Source: Globodera rostochiensis (Eukaryota > Nematoda > Chromadorea > Rhabditida > Heteroderidae). From it: a stretch of DNA of 64,000 bases. The stretch is from contig JAEVLN010000004.1 of the NCBI GenBank assembly GCA_018350325.1, positions 682,001 to 746,000 of the forward strand. The letters run 5' to 3'. Shown piece by piece: positions 14,415 through 27,073 of the stretch; the stretch's first letter is position 1; each line of letters opens with the position of its first letter. A model generated the notes under the pieces. That model was not told the DNA's origin, ran no database searches, and saw only the letters and a program-made list of their open reading frames with translations. Made by a program: the position numbers and the translations under genes.

Positions 14415-14570
14415 AATCTTTTAGTTAAGCAATTTATTAAAAAAGATCAGGATGGTAAAGCGCACGATATTTCATAAATTTACCTGCCTAACCATTTAAA
14501 AGGTTTTTTAAATACTCTCATTTTATGAGATTTCGTTGGATTGAATAAATGCCGGACACATCATTTCCAG

Positions 14571-14776
14571 CATTCTCAAAGCATCCGTTCAATCAATCAG
14601 CCCCATTAAACCCATCCACTAACTTTGGGCAATCACAAACTGAAACGCATTCTTTGGATTGGAGCGGGGAAAATTCGCAAAACGATGATCTTTATTCGTT
14701 GGTCAACACGAGAAAGCGGAGCTCATCGAAAAGCACGGCGGAAAAAGGGAAAAGCGTGTTCAAGCCGCGGAAATAG
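14571..14776 (+). other. Tandem duplicate of the last exon of the secreted-protein gene (alternative exon or relic)
   Basis: Open from an AG acceptor (tcatttccag, ending at 14570) to a TAG at 14774-14776. It shares N-Q-S-A-x-L-N-P-S-T-N-F-G-Q-S-Q, N-S-Q-N and the K-S-x-x-x-K-G-K-S tail with exon 3 (14161-14414). Its reading phase after the acceptor is the same as exon 3, so exon 2 could splice to either. Homology begins with a CCGGACAC match at about 14551. Confidence 0.55.
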
Positions 14777-16212
14777 AATTGTGCACAATGATCCAAAAGA
14801 TTCCCGATGATCATCATTTGCGCTCACTCACTGTTCACATTGTTATTGTTGAAAACTACTATGTTGCTATTATTGTTTGGAGCTTTGAGCTTCACTCTGC
14901 AAAGCAGCGATTGATTAGCTATAAACTAGAGATCAAAATTTTAAAAAAGCCCGGCTCGGCATCCTCGGTTTCGGGTCTCAGTAGTCTTGGTCTCGAGTCG
15001 TGAAGTAATGTCTCGATATTGAGTTCGCTGCTGTTCAATTCGCCTACAAGCCCTTGCTTATAAATTTAAAAATTTGATTTCAAGGACTATGTGCACCGTG
15101 TTGGCCATATGGGAAGGGCGGTCAAACTCGTTGGGATTTTATAATATCTGTTCTCTCCAAGGGAATTGGAGCGGTTTGACGGGACACATGTAAAATTGGT
15201 GTCATCAGAAAAAATGATTTACCTAATTCGATTAAGTTGGTCTTGCCGACTTTCGCTGCAAATTTGCTTTTTTGATGCATGCCACCCTGGCAGTTGATGC
15301 AAATTTTTGCATGGAATATAGGTAAACAAATTATGTTGGACAAGTGTTCCGCTGGTACTTGTAGGGGAGCTTTTTGAGGGAATCCCTCCAAACAACACTC
15401 ACCACTACACCACAACCACATAACAGTTCCCTGCTCAAAAAGCTGGGATCCCGGTCCCGTCCTACTCTACTTCAAAGTGGTTTCCGCCAAAAAAAATTTT
15501 TACGGATTCGTGCGTTAGGCTTAGAGTGGATAAATGAAGGGTAGCATGGGACCGGGAAGGATTTCCCGGTTTTTTCAGGTCCCGGTTTTTTAAAAAATAT
15601 AAGTCCCGGTCCCGGTTTTTTGGTCCCGCCGGGACCGGGACTAATTGTCTTCTCGATAAGGCTTATTTTATGTGCTGAGTTCGAACCCGCTGGAGTGCGA
15701 GCACTTATTATTTCCTTATCACATACGCTTACCCCATTAATAAAAAATTTATAAATAAATATTTTAAAATTTTTTAATTAAAACGCAAGGGAAAAAATAA
15801 TTTTTTTTTGAAATAAATTCACCACATCTTTTTGAATTTTTGCTTCAAATTTCTTAACAAAGATTGCCAATTTTTGTAAAAATTTCCCCCGCGGCTCCCG
15901 GTTCCCAAAAGTCCCGGTCCTGTTCTACTCTAGATAAATGGTATTTAATATTGAGGACCACCCGTATTCCGAAATTTTATCTAAAAATGCAATAACAAGC
16001 AAAAATTGCACCCCCTAAAAATGGATTTTTTTTAATCACCCCCCCCCCCCTCCGAAAAAAAATCCTGGGTACGCCCTGTGTACGGGTACTGGTGTTGTTT
16101 TTTTTTGACATATTTTATCCATTCCGAGGTACAGAGTACAGACACGTGTACAGGTTTCCGGTCTTTAATTTTTGCATATTAAGCTTAACAAATATTCTAT
16201 ACGTCCAGCAAA
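14777..16212. other. Intergenic, repeat-rich
   Basis: Holds a long CCCGGTCCCGG repeat block (about 15550-15660), a poly-C run near 16040 and AT-rich filler. Just before the VPS26 ATG, tacgtccag followed by caaaATG could be a spliced-leader acceptor. No other gene supported. Confidence 0.5.
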
Positions 16213-19200
16213 ATGGTTAGTTTTGCCAGGTGCCTTTATTTTAAAAAAGCTCACATAAATGGAGTTGGGGGGGGGGTAGGTTTAGTTAATTTTAATTTTT
16301 TTGGTTGCGCAGCCAAAATCTTGCGAAAATCAGTCCATATTTTTAAAATGATCATTTTAAGGGAGTATAAGTAGGTTCAAAAAGTTTCCGTGTAGGGGAG
16401 GGGTTTGGTTTTCCCCTTTTGTTTTTTTAAAACCATAATTTTTAGTCCTTCTTTGGCTTTGGCCAGTCGGCTGAAATTGCGATTTGTTTTGACAATGAGG
16501 AGCAACAGCGGGCCACCCGAATTCGCATGGAAGACGGCACTTACGAGGCGAGAATTGCACCCTCAAAGTTTTTTTAACTAAAAATTTCAAAAAAAAATTT
16601 AGTTTTTTTTCGGTCCTTCTCTAAACAAAAATTTGACCCGAGCCGGGCGGTTGAAGCAAAAACGGGACAAACTTAACAGAGCTAGCTTTTATTTGCGAAA
16701 AAAAATGTACCCCCTCCCCCCGAAATTGACGGCCTGCCAAGACATAATTTTTTCATTTTTTAGAAATATTACCTCTTCTACGATGGTGAAAATGTTGCCG
16801 GAGAAATAAGTGTCAATTTGAAGAAGCAGGGCCAAAAGTTGGAACACCAAGGCATCCGAATTGATTTGATCGGTCAAATCGGTAACTTTTATTGAAAATT
16901 TAAGAGCTTCAGCGATGACAAGATTTAAAATTTGAATTTTAGTCTATTTTTCTTGTAAATGACGAATTAATGTTTTGATTTGATTGAATTTAAATTTTAC
17001 AAAACTTTTGTTTACAAATCAGAAGTGTACTACGACCGGGGCAACCAGCACGACTTCCTGTACATGTCCAAAGATTTGGCTCGGGCAGGTGAACTGCTGC
17101 AGAACACCAAGTTCCCGTTCAACTTCACCAACGTCAGCAAACCGGTGCGCTTTTTTTTAGAAAGCATTTTTTTGTTGAACATTTTGATCTAATAATCGCC
17201 ATTTGGTGTTTAATTCTTTTTTTTTTTTTTTGGTATTTTTTGTTATGTGTCAACAAAAAAACAGAAGTTTTTAAGTCGACAAAAAAGTGGTTCCGGGGTT
17301 TTCGGAGTCGTAAAATCGTGACTTTTTTTGACCGATTTCAAACCTCAAACCCCCTAATTCGAAATTTTTTTTCACAATTAGCCTCGATATCATTTAAAAA
17401 AGCATAAAATTACACAAAAAGGCAAGTTACAATCGATAACGGCAAGCAATAATCGGGCATTTGCAAAAAAATTCTTTTTTGAAAAATGTTCGGGTTCGGG
17501 ATTCAAAATCGGTTAAAAGTCATAATCGAATTCTACGATCCCGAAACCATTTTTCTGCCGATTTTATAAAACTTTTCATCAAACAAGCAACGTTTTTTTG
17601 GGCGGGGGTCGGTGGATCAAAAAAATCTGGAAATAAAAATTACGAAAAATGTTTTTTTCTTTTGAAAAATTTGTAATCTTTGCAGATTTTAGGATCTTTT
17701 TTTGCGCGTGTTTAATTTTTGCTTTTAGTACGAAACTTACATTGGCTCCAACGTCAAATTGCGCTATTTTCTTCGCGTCACCATTTTCCGACGCCTCACT
17801 GACATTGTGCAAGAGTTGGAGGTGAATTTTAAAAAGTGGAAATGTTTGGCAAAAATGATTTTTTTTTTTCGCAACGTTAAACACATTATTGTGCATAAAA
17901 ATGTTGGTTAGGGATTTTTTATATAAAAAATTTAGAGCCAAGACCAGAGTATAAAAATGCTAAATCAATTTTTGTTCAAAATTTAACAATTTTTAAAATA
18001 CTAATTTGTTTTTGTTTAAAAATCAACGCAATTTTCTTCACAGTTTGCCGTCCACGCGTTGGCTGCCTATCCGGAGAATGATTGCAACATCAAAATGGAG
18101 GTGGGCATTGAGGATTGTCTGCACATCGAATTCGAGTACAACAAGTCAAGGCAGGCAACCCAAAAAAATTTGTTTTTCAAAAATTTGGTGTGTTTTTTTT
18201 GTAACAGGTATCATTTGAAGGATGTGATCGTGGGCAAAATTTATTTCCTGTTGGTACGCATCAAAATAAAGGTTTTTTTTCAAAAATAATTTTGAACGTT
18301 TTTTATTAGGAATATATATATATTATGTAAATTTCAATAAATCTTTTACGAGTATATTAAAATATGAATTTTTAAAATCAGTTTAATGTTTTAGTTTAAA
18401 AGCTTTTTTTTTTGATAAAATGATAACTACGATATTTTATTTTATTTAATAAGAATTGTGTTGTATATTTTTGAAATTGTAAATAATTATTGCCTTTTTG
18501 AAGCATATGGAAATTGCCATTTTGAAACGCGAGTCGGTGGGCAACGGGCCAAATTTGTTCAATGAAAATGAAACAATAGCCAAATACGAAATTATGGATG
18601 GAGCGCCGGTGAAAGGTACGAGAAAGCTGGCAAAATTTGATGAATATGTGCTGAAAAAATTAACAAAAAAAATATCTATTAAATTTTTTTAGTGATTTTT
18701 GCGAATTAAAAAATTATTTTTTTTTTTTTCAAAAATTGGAACATTTTTGTTTTGTTTTTTTGTAGGCGAATCCATTCCACTTCGTCTGTTTTTGGCCGGC
18801 TACGATCTGACGCCGACAATGCGCGATGTTGGAAAGCGTTTTGCAGTGAAAGTGGGTGTGACATTTTGAGTTGATCAAACCCCCGGGGGGGGGGGAAGGG
18901 AACGGGGGCCGGGATTAAAAGAAATCCATGCTAATATCCTCCGATTTCCTGAGATTATCCCGATCCCGTTTGAACCTCCGCGAATTTTGGTGTCCCGAAA
19001 AATGCAAATTCTGCATTTTTGCTGCTCAACTCCAGTGAAAAATAATAGCGGTTTAATTTTTTTTTGTTTTGTTGTTATTTTGCATAAATTTTAATACTGA
19101 AAATATTATAATACAACATTTTACTTTTTAAAATAATTTTAATTGCACAGTATTTCCTGAACCTGGTGCTCATTGACGAGGAGGAGCGACGCTACTTCAA

Positions 19201-19969
19201 GCAACAAGTTTGTCCTGTCCGTTCAAACAAACATTTTCATCCAATGTTTTTCTTAATTTTAGACGGAATTTGTTGAAAAAAAAATTTTGCCCAAATTTTT
19301 GTCGAACTTTTTTGTTTGGGGCTGGGGGAATTTTTAGTTTCATTACCCAAAGGATTTGAATTTTCATTTTTTCTTTTCACTATAAAATTTATAAAATCAA
19401 ATTAATTTTTGCCGCCCGTCCTCCACAGGAAATCACATTGTGGCGGCGACTTGAAAAGCCGTTGCAGCGTCAAACCCAACAGCAGCAGAATCAGAAGGCC
19501 ACCGCGCAATTTGTCCCCTCCAGCGCCGCTGGAAGCGGTTTATCGCCCACCCAAAAAGGTCGAGCAAATTACTTTTAATGTATTTTTAATTTAGAGGGCC
19601 GTAGCGTCACGATTTTCGGTTGTGAATTTTCTGTTTTTTTTTGCATTTTTGTTAAGGAATTTTCATATACAAGTTTTTTGAGTCCGATAGGCACCGTCAT
19701 GAATTTAAACGATATTTGTTATGAAAATTGATCCACAAATTACGAATTTTACAAAACAAAAAAAGGTCCCCCCAAAACCCCCCCCCCCCTCCCTCCCCCC
19801 TCCCACGCTACGCCCCTGCTTTAATTTTATTTTAAAAACTATATAAGTATATTAACAAAATGGTTACATAATTTAAACAAAACAACAAAAACATTCAGCA
19901 TTCGATGATGTCAATGAAAAATCAGTAGTGGAGAAGACGGCGGCGGCGACGGATGAGTCCGATGAATGA
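16213..19969 (+). CDS. vps-26: Retromer subunit VPS26
   Basis: Arrestin-fold subunit of the retromer coat, which recycles cargo from endosomes to the Golgi or plasma membrane with VPS35 and VPS29. Twelve exons encode about 354 aa: 16213-16215, 16446-16547, 16764-16881, 17023-17144, 17729-17821, 18044-18150, 18208-18271, 18504-18615, 18766-18851, 19151-19207, 19429-19558, 19899-19969. Conserved stretches include [71 protein letters not shown] and [16 protein letters not shown]. The start codon appears to be an exon by itself. Two introns are GC-AG (starting at 16548 and 18151). The C-terminal tail is Gln/Ser-rich and acidic. Confidence 0.94.
18881..18960. repeat. Poly-G dispersed repeat in a VPS26 intron
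   Basis: AAACCCCC followed by a long G run, then AAGGGAACGGGGGCCGGGATT. This closely matches the repeat at about 2647-2705 in a dolichol-kinase intron (AAACCCCGGGG..., GGGGATACGGGGCCGGGAAT). Confidence 0.55.
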
Positions 19970-21934
19970 ATTGACACATTAATTATTACTATAATTTAAA
20001 ATATATATATATTTTATATGATTTAAATTATTTATGTTACTTATTATTAATCGTTTGCTGACCAATTAATTCGTTTTGATTGTGGTTAGTGATCAATCAT
20101 GAGACAACAATTTAAGATAATCGGGCCCCGAACATCCCCTCACTCAAGCATCATCACTATAATTTTACATGTTTTTTTGCTCGCGCCAGTTCATTTTTAT
20201 TTTTTGTTATTTCACAATTTTCCACATTTTGGTCGCGTTAATATATGTTATGTAATTATACAATTAAATAATATTTTGACGACTAAATCTTTTGAGCGCT
20301 TGTCTGTTGAACGTATTTTTCAAGCAACTGTGTAAACTATATGCTCTTCTACTTTTGGTTTTCCATAATTTCGGCCAATTTATTTTAAACATACATGCAC
20401 AAGGGGGGTCAGACCCCCCCACCACGCCGCACTTGGGAACCTCCCACTATACAACCTCGCTCCAAAATTGAAAAAGAAAATTTTCTTAGCGTAGGAAAAA
20501 AAGAGGAATAACATCGCAAATGTAATTTTTGGATCAATTTTTCTTAACAAATTTAGTCAAAAAAATGGCGGCGCCTATCGGCACCGCAGACTCACCCGCC
20601 CCCCGCCTAAAAAGTAGTTGAAATATTGCGCGAAAAAAACACGACTGGCGCTCAGATGACAACCTCGCAATGCTTAAGCCGACCCCCCCCCCCATTGTGC
20701 ATCTATGATTTTAAAAAAGCATTATCAAATATTGCACATCAATTTTTTGAAGATTTTGCTAATTGCTTCCCCATTTTTTTGAATAAAAAATTTAAAAGTC
20801 CTCAAAAAGGTTTTTCCAGGGCCGCAGAATCCGAATCTGACATTCGCAAATTTTGCCGTTATTTTTTTTTGCAATCACTTACTGTTTCCCGTCCAGAACT
20901 CCGAGGCCTAAATCTCCCCAATTATGCCCTGTTGTTCAACTCCTGGACAGCGAGTAAAATTTTTACACCCCAAGACCCAAATGTTCATACGCGAATGTTG
21001 AAAGTGTCCTTTGGCGTAAAAAATTGTTGTTTTTTTACAAAGTTCGTGCACAATTCTGATATAAAATCATTTTTAGAATTTTTGAAAAATGTTCGATTCG
21101 GGTTTGGAGTTATGGATGTCGGATTTTACGTCCCTTAAAACATTTTAAAAATTAGTGATCAGACTGAGCCAGGCCCGGGTTTTTCCGGGTCCGCTAGGCC
21201 TGTCTGTCCTGCTGGGTGATTTGAAAAATCCAAGCTACCCGGGTTTTTGAACCCGATGCGTGTCTGATTTTTTAACGATTTGTAATCCCGATCCCATTAA
21301 TGTTTTTAAATCCTGATTTCGTTCAACTCTAAAACATAGTTGAGTCACAAAAATGTGTTTTTTTACTAATTTGATTAACGAAGATGTGGCGAAGATAATT
21401 TTGAGCAAATTTATTGCTTTGTGTAATGTGTAAGAAACACAACATTCATTATTTTCCGACGGGATGATCTAATTCGATCATTGTCCCTCGAGGTGAAAGC
21501 TTTCATTGCTAATAACACTACTGCTCTGTGCTTCTTGGCTTTTAGTAGTAAATTTGCCCATTGGCTTATTTTACTAATTTTTCATTAAGTATTTGTCTAC
21601 ATTTTTCAATTTATAAGTGACACAACGATTCCAGGCTTTAAAAATATTTATGATTGAAGATTTTTAAATATCAAATGGAATTCATACATCCAGACAATTG
21701 TAAATTTAAACTGTTTTTAAAACGTTTTTGTGCATATTTTAAAGGGTTTAGAATGTTTTTATTCAGATTTTTTTAAAATTATATTGGTAGAACAAGAGTT
21801 CAGATGAACGGCTTGGACCCGGGCGGCTTTTTTCGGATAGTCTGAATAATTTTTTGGTTTGAATTTTATTTACGGGATCAACCCATCTCATCACCTCCCA
21901 TCTCATCAACACCTAACATTAAGTTAAAGCGTTA

Positions 21935-22050
21935 CGATTGGACAAAAATCGAAAAAGTTATGGCCAGAGAACCCCCCAAATCGGGATTTTTAAAACTTTG
22001 TCAAGTGTAAGGCCATAACTTTTTTGATATTTGTCCAATAGCTTCAACTT
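21935..22050. repeat. Short inverted-repeat element with 29-nt arms
   Basis: The left arm ATTGGACAAAAATCGAAAAA-GTTATGGCC (from about 21938) and the reverse complement of the right arm (ATTGGACAAATATCAAAAAA-GTTATGGCC) differ at only three positions. They flank a loop of about 50 nt. It is related to the element at 9660-9855. Confidence 0.65.
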
Positions 22051-22128
22051 TTCGAGATCTTTCGAGAGGTTTTAAGAAGGGTTGACGTAAGTTATTTCCC
22101 CGGTCTGGGGAGACACCTTTATTCACAA

Positions 22129-22575
22129 ATCAAATGCAGGGAGGCCAACTCAACTGCGGTAAAATATGGCAACCGGCTCCAAAAATATGGCATTTTTATG
22201 GCATCGAGGGGTCAAAAATATGGCATTTTTATGGCAGTTTTCTTAAGGAATTTTCAAAAAAGCATTTGTTTTTTTGAGAATTTTGCTTCAGTTCTGGGGG
22301 GAAGGGTTCGGCGGTGCCGATAGGCGCCGCCGAGAAAAATTTGAATTTTTTACTCAATTTGTTAACAGATTTTCAACCAAAAACTTCAAATTGTAAGAAT
22401 CAAAGAGCACTTTTTCGGGAATTCTCATTTTTCCCGTAAAAATGAGAATTTTTACCAAAGTCAAAAATATGGCAAAATTATGGCAAGTGTGAAAATATGG
22501 CAAACAATAAGGCAAATTCCCAAAATTATGGCATTTGCCTTAAAAATAAGGCAATTTGGCCTCCCTGATCAAATG
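22129..22575. mobile_element. hAT-like MITE with perfect TIR and 8-bp target-site duplication
   Basis: Starts CAGGGAGGCCAA (22137-22148) and ends TTGGCCTCCCTG (22556-22567), an exact 12-bp terminal inverted repeat. It is flanked on both sides by ATCAAATG (22129-22136 and 22568-22575), a perfect 8-bp duplication. CAGGG ends with 8-bp duplications are typical of the hAT superfamily. The about 430-bp body has no transposase and carries many ATGGCA/ATATGGCA units near both ends. Confidence 0.85.
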
Positions 22576-23336
22576 GTTTGTCATTTTAGAAATTTGAATT
22601 TTAAATTTGCTGGTTATTTGTTACATTTTTTTAAAACATTAAATTTTAAAAATATTTCATTTTATCTGCAACATTTGAATCCCCCCCCTAACGTTAATCA
22701 TCATTTAATACAATGATTAAGATCGATCAATTCCCATTTTTTCCCGATTTGGAAGGTGAGGCAGGAACACAAATATATAAATCACCGACTGTTTGAGACT
22801 TATCGCTCATCCGCCACGTCTGAAAAGTTTTTCGGGTCAGACGAATGCCGTAAAACAAACGAACAAACAACAAAAAATGCACAAATTTTGATCAATTTTT
22901 TATTTAAAAAATTGATTTTTTTAAAAAGTTGAAGAAGACGTAGGAATGAAATGCTTCAATCTTTTTGATCAAAAATTAGACAATCTCTCGTAAAAAAGTA
23001 ATCACTTACTTATAAACTCTCACCTTTTCGACTCCCTTTAATCGAAATGAAGCCTAAAAATACTCGGTAAATGTTTTATTCCTTTTTTTATTCAAATAAT
23101 TTTCAAAACATGAAAATTGTTCATTACTTAAATGAAATTAAATTACGGTTCAGTATAGTATTTAGCTACTTTATGTCTTTAGCACCCATTTTTTGAGGAT
23201 TAAAATTTTTTTGAGTGTTTTAGAATATTCAGGTACCTAAAACCGACTTTGTATTAACAAAAAAGATCCCAGCTCTAATTTTAACAGCGGTTGCCAATTT
23301 CACTAATTTTTTTTTCGCAGAGGCGGCGGTGACGAA

Positions 23337-26300
23337 ATGTTTGAGAACCAATCTTTTCAGTCCCACAACGGGAACCAGCAGCAATTATCAGCGGAACATT
23401 GGTTGGTTCGGCAGTATAAAATGCATGAAACTTAATTAAAATATTGGAACATAAGAATAGAAATAAGTGCATTCATTCTAATGTTTTTTACAGCATTGAG
23501 GAGGACGAGACGCAACTAAAAGTGGTAAATTGTAAAAATAAATGTTAATATTTTTATTTTTGTGTAAAAATTTTTTTGAATCTAAGATTGAAATGACTAA
23601 AATTGTACAAAATGCCGGGCACACGGAGTTTGAAGTGAGCAGTGCCGACAATATTGGCGAAATTAGGTCCTTTTTACACCAGGAAACAAATTTTGCTATA
23701 AATGTTTGGGACAATTGGAGATTAGGACAATTAAGAGACAAAAATTGGACAATTCGGCGACATTTTTGGACCTTTTAATTTACAATTTTTTGCATCTGTA
23801 AAATATAATCTTTAATTTTAGAAACAATTTCTTTTCGGTGTGTCATTATTCATCTTTTTTTTTTGTAACCATGAATGAATTACATAGGAAAAAAGCAAAA
23901 ATTCCTCAATGTTTAATCATCAAAAAATTTCTCTGAATGAATAATGAAAATCACAATTTCTAAACCAAAAATTAAAGTTCAAAAGCCGAAGAACAAAACG
24001 CCTAAAATTAACCTAAAAGCCAATTTTTTTTTTATGAAAATAGAACGCCATAAGACTTTATAAATGCCAATTTTTACCAAAAAAAAAAATCTTTACAAAT
24101 TAAGGGCTCCAAGTCGACAAAATTTTTGTACATCCGAGGCAAATTTGAACGAATCGCTGGTCAAACGAAACGTCAATTTAATGAAACGAAGAACATCCAC
24201 TCTCTCGCTGGTTGACCTTTCACAGATTCAGGGGTCAATTTTTAAAATTTTTTTTACAAAAATGTGAACATTTTTCAGCCCTTCAACTCACGCCTCGCAA
24301 CTCGCAAATCGCTACCGGCGGCGTCTGTCCCGTGCGATGGCACTGTTCCAGCACTGTGCCCAGGCCGGCGAGCGGGACCAATTGGCACAACGACTGGCAC
24401 AACATCGTGCCCTTAGGGAACAGCTTGGTGAAATTATTTTGTTTAATTATAATTGTTAATTAATTAATTTGATTTATTTTATTTTAAACGTTTTTTCTTT
24501 TATGAAATAAGGTTTACATTTAATTCCGCTGCCTAAACAAAATTTTCAGATGGTGAAAGGAATAAAATGTTGAAAATTTGTCTATTTAAAATTTTTCACT
24601 TCAAACAGGAATTATTCTTTTAAATTTGTCATTTATTAATTTAAAATTTGATGGTGGCTGGCAATTTACATAAAAAATATTTAAGACGGTTCTGAGACAG
24701 CTCGGCTGGTTGCACAACGAACACAATATGCATTGGAATCCGAGTTGAGTCAGCTGAATGAACAGGTGGGTTGATTGTTGTATCCGAACCAGGGGAGGTT
24801 GGAATTCCGATTTCCGGAAAATTTTGAAGCCTTAGAATTCCGAATTACTTGAGGCCTCTGTTCCCGAGTTTTTTGAGGCCTTGGATTTCTGATTTCCGAA
24901 AATTTTGAGGCTACAGAATTCCGAAAATTTGAGGCTACGGAATTCCGATTTTCAAATTTCCTGACTATGCTATGAGGTCGTCGGCGCCTATCTCTGACCC
25001 GAAAGCATTTTGAAAAATTTGAATTTTTAGCTCGGCGAAGCCAAAACGGCAAAATCAGCGACAGAACAACAATTAATGGCAACATTGCGCGACAAAAATG
25101 CGGCCTCCGCGTTGGCTCGTGAGCTGGACGAACAATTGCATGTAAAAAAATTGTGAAAATTTGCAAAAAAAAACAAAAATTTTTTATTTAAGGATGCCCT
25201 AAAGCGTGAGAGACAATTTGTCCAACAGGCACAATTGGATGCCCAGCAGATGAACATCAACTTGGAACAGATCGCCACGCTAGAGCATGAACTTCGGGTT
25301 GCCAAGGTGTAGGGTAGAAAAAATTTAAAAAATTTTTTTTTTGAAAATTTAGTGTGAATTGAGCAAATTATCGTTGGAAGCCGAATTTTCGGCACACAAT
25401 TTGGTGGCAAAACGACTGTTGGACACAGCAGAAATGAATGGACGTGAAATGTTGCAGAAATTTGAGGCCGAAAAAGGCCACCGACAGAGGGCTGAGGTAA
25501 AAAAATTGCAAAAATAAATATTTATTTTTTTAAATAAATTTTATTGAAGGCTCAAATTTGGCAGCTCAGGGACGAGGTGGAGATGCTCCGTGAGCAGATG
25601 AACTGCTTAAAGACCAGCAAAGAGGGAGAGGTGGAGGTAAAATTTTGTTGAGAAATTTTACAAACAGAAATATTTGATTTAATTTTATAAAATTAATAAA
25701 TATATTATTTAATTTTCTTAACAAATATAAATTATTATAAAATTAATTTTTAAATTAAATATTTTGAAATCCCTTTTCTTTAAAAAATACGATAATAAAT
25801 AAAACCTAAATTAATAAGCTGTGCATTTTGTTTTTGTTGAAATTAAAATTATTAAAAATTTTTAAATTAAAATGTTTGAAGGATAAAAAGCGGTTGCGCC
25901 AAGAACTGTTCTCGGCCCAAGAAGAGTTGTTGCACGCGAAACGGCGTGAGGCCGAAACGGCCGCAAAGCATCGGGCGATGGTTGGACAAAATGCCAAAAT
26001 TTAAATTTCCAAAAAAATGTCCTTAAAAGGGCATATTTTTGAATAAAATTTATTAATTTTGAAAACAAAACTCAATTAATGATTTAATTCCTCTTTTTTA
26101 ATTTTTTTTTTAAATTTTCAGAATTTGAACTCCGCCACTCTGCAGGAACAGTTGCGCAGTGCCATGACGGAGGCGAAGTTGGCCAAGCGCCAATTGGCCA
26201 TTGTGCAGGGCGTATTCAGCGGAGGCGTTGAGACGGAGGGTTTGTCGGATAATTAATTAATTTAGCTAATTTGCTTTTTTATTCCGACCCAATTTTTGTG

Positions 26301-26792
26301 TGCCTACAGTAATTGATTTGTTAGTTTATAGCAGTGATGTACGGTAGCGAGTTGGGCGATTTTGACGAACTTTCGTTGCTGGAGGCCGAGGAGGTCTCAA
26401 ATTGTCTAATTATTATATTATTTTTATTAAATAAATGCATTTTAAATTTATTTTGTGCAAAATTTGCTTCTTTTTTTTTGGGTTTATTATATCTTTTTAA
26501 AAAATAACTAATTTTCTTTTTGAAAGTTTACAAAATTATTCTTAATTTATTTTTTCTCTTTAGCATTTTAATTTTTAATTTTTTAAATTCAAATTAATGT
26601 TAAATACTTTTTTGTTCATCTCTTTTTTTATTTTTAATGAAATTTATTTTATTTAATTTTTTTCCTCAGAGTTCCGTCAACAACGGCGGCGGCTCAACCT
26701 GTAGCATAAGCCACAGCAATTTGGTTCTAAATGGTGGCACTGGCACCACAACGTCGTCATCAGGCGTCGGTGAAATGTTTGTGCAATTTTAA
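23337..26792 (+). CDS. Coiled-coil protein, unknown family
   Basis: Fourteen exons in phase encode about 460 aa: 23337-23401, 23494-23524, 23587-23666, 24114-24233, 24279-24427, 24686-24765, 25031-25141, 25193-25306, 25353-25496, 25550-25636, 25882-25980, 26122-26239, 26332-26393, 26670-26792. From about residue 110 to 390 the sequence is Gln/Glu/Leu/Arg-rich with heptad spacing, as in L-A-Q-R-L-A-Q-H-R-A-L-R-E-Q-L and M-L-R-E-Q-M-N-C-L-K. The tail after about residue 400 is Gly/Ser/Thr-rich and ends F-V-Q-F. No signal peptide or membrane segment. The start follows tttttcgcag and a 16-nt leader, compatible with trans-splicing. It could be a Golgi, endosome or cytoskeletal tether. Exons 3 and 4 are the least certain. 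Confidence 0.75.
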
Positions 26793-27073
26793 AATAAATA
26801 AATAAAACGCATTTAAGTGACGCTGCTGTTATCGATGAGAATTGCGGACAAAAATTTCGCGGTTAAAAAATTGGAGACAGACAAAAAAAATTGACAAAAT
26901 CATTTTGCTTACTATTTAAAATCAAATGCATTGTTTTTGATAATAATAATATTTTTTAATCTAATAATTTTTATTTTTAAATGTTTTAATGTTAAAAGAA
27001 AAGCCAAGCAAAAAAATATTTATTTTTTAATTATTAGTTTTTGTTTCTAATTTGTTGGATCGTTTCAATATCA

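Larger units (their letters stand above)
19970..23336. other. Gene-poor, repeat-rich intergenic region
   Basis: No exon could be supported. A 170-codon open frame at 20626-21138 lacks codon structure and similarity. The region holds a GC hairpin copy (about 20573-20600), a CCGGG-type block (21175-21265), an inverted repeat (about 21930-22050) and a hAT-type MITE (22129-22575). Confidence 0.55.

Noticed and set aside
15122..15421. 99-codon minus-strand frame (M-W-L-W-C-S-G...)
   Set aside because: No conserved motif and no splice partners. It could be a transposon relic but nothing supports that.
15670..15710. GAGTTCGAACCC resembling a tRNA T-loop
   Set aside because: The flanking bases do not form the T-stem, and no acceptor or anticodon arm could be found.
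20626..21138. 170-codon open frame on the plus strand
   Set aside because: No family motif, no splice or leader context, AT-driven amino-acid make-up and overlap with repeat sequence; probably chance.
22129..22575. ATATGGCA repeats considered as a CRISPR-like or regulatory array
   Set aside because: Units are irregularly spaced and lie inside a TIR element of a eukaryotic genome.
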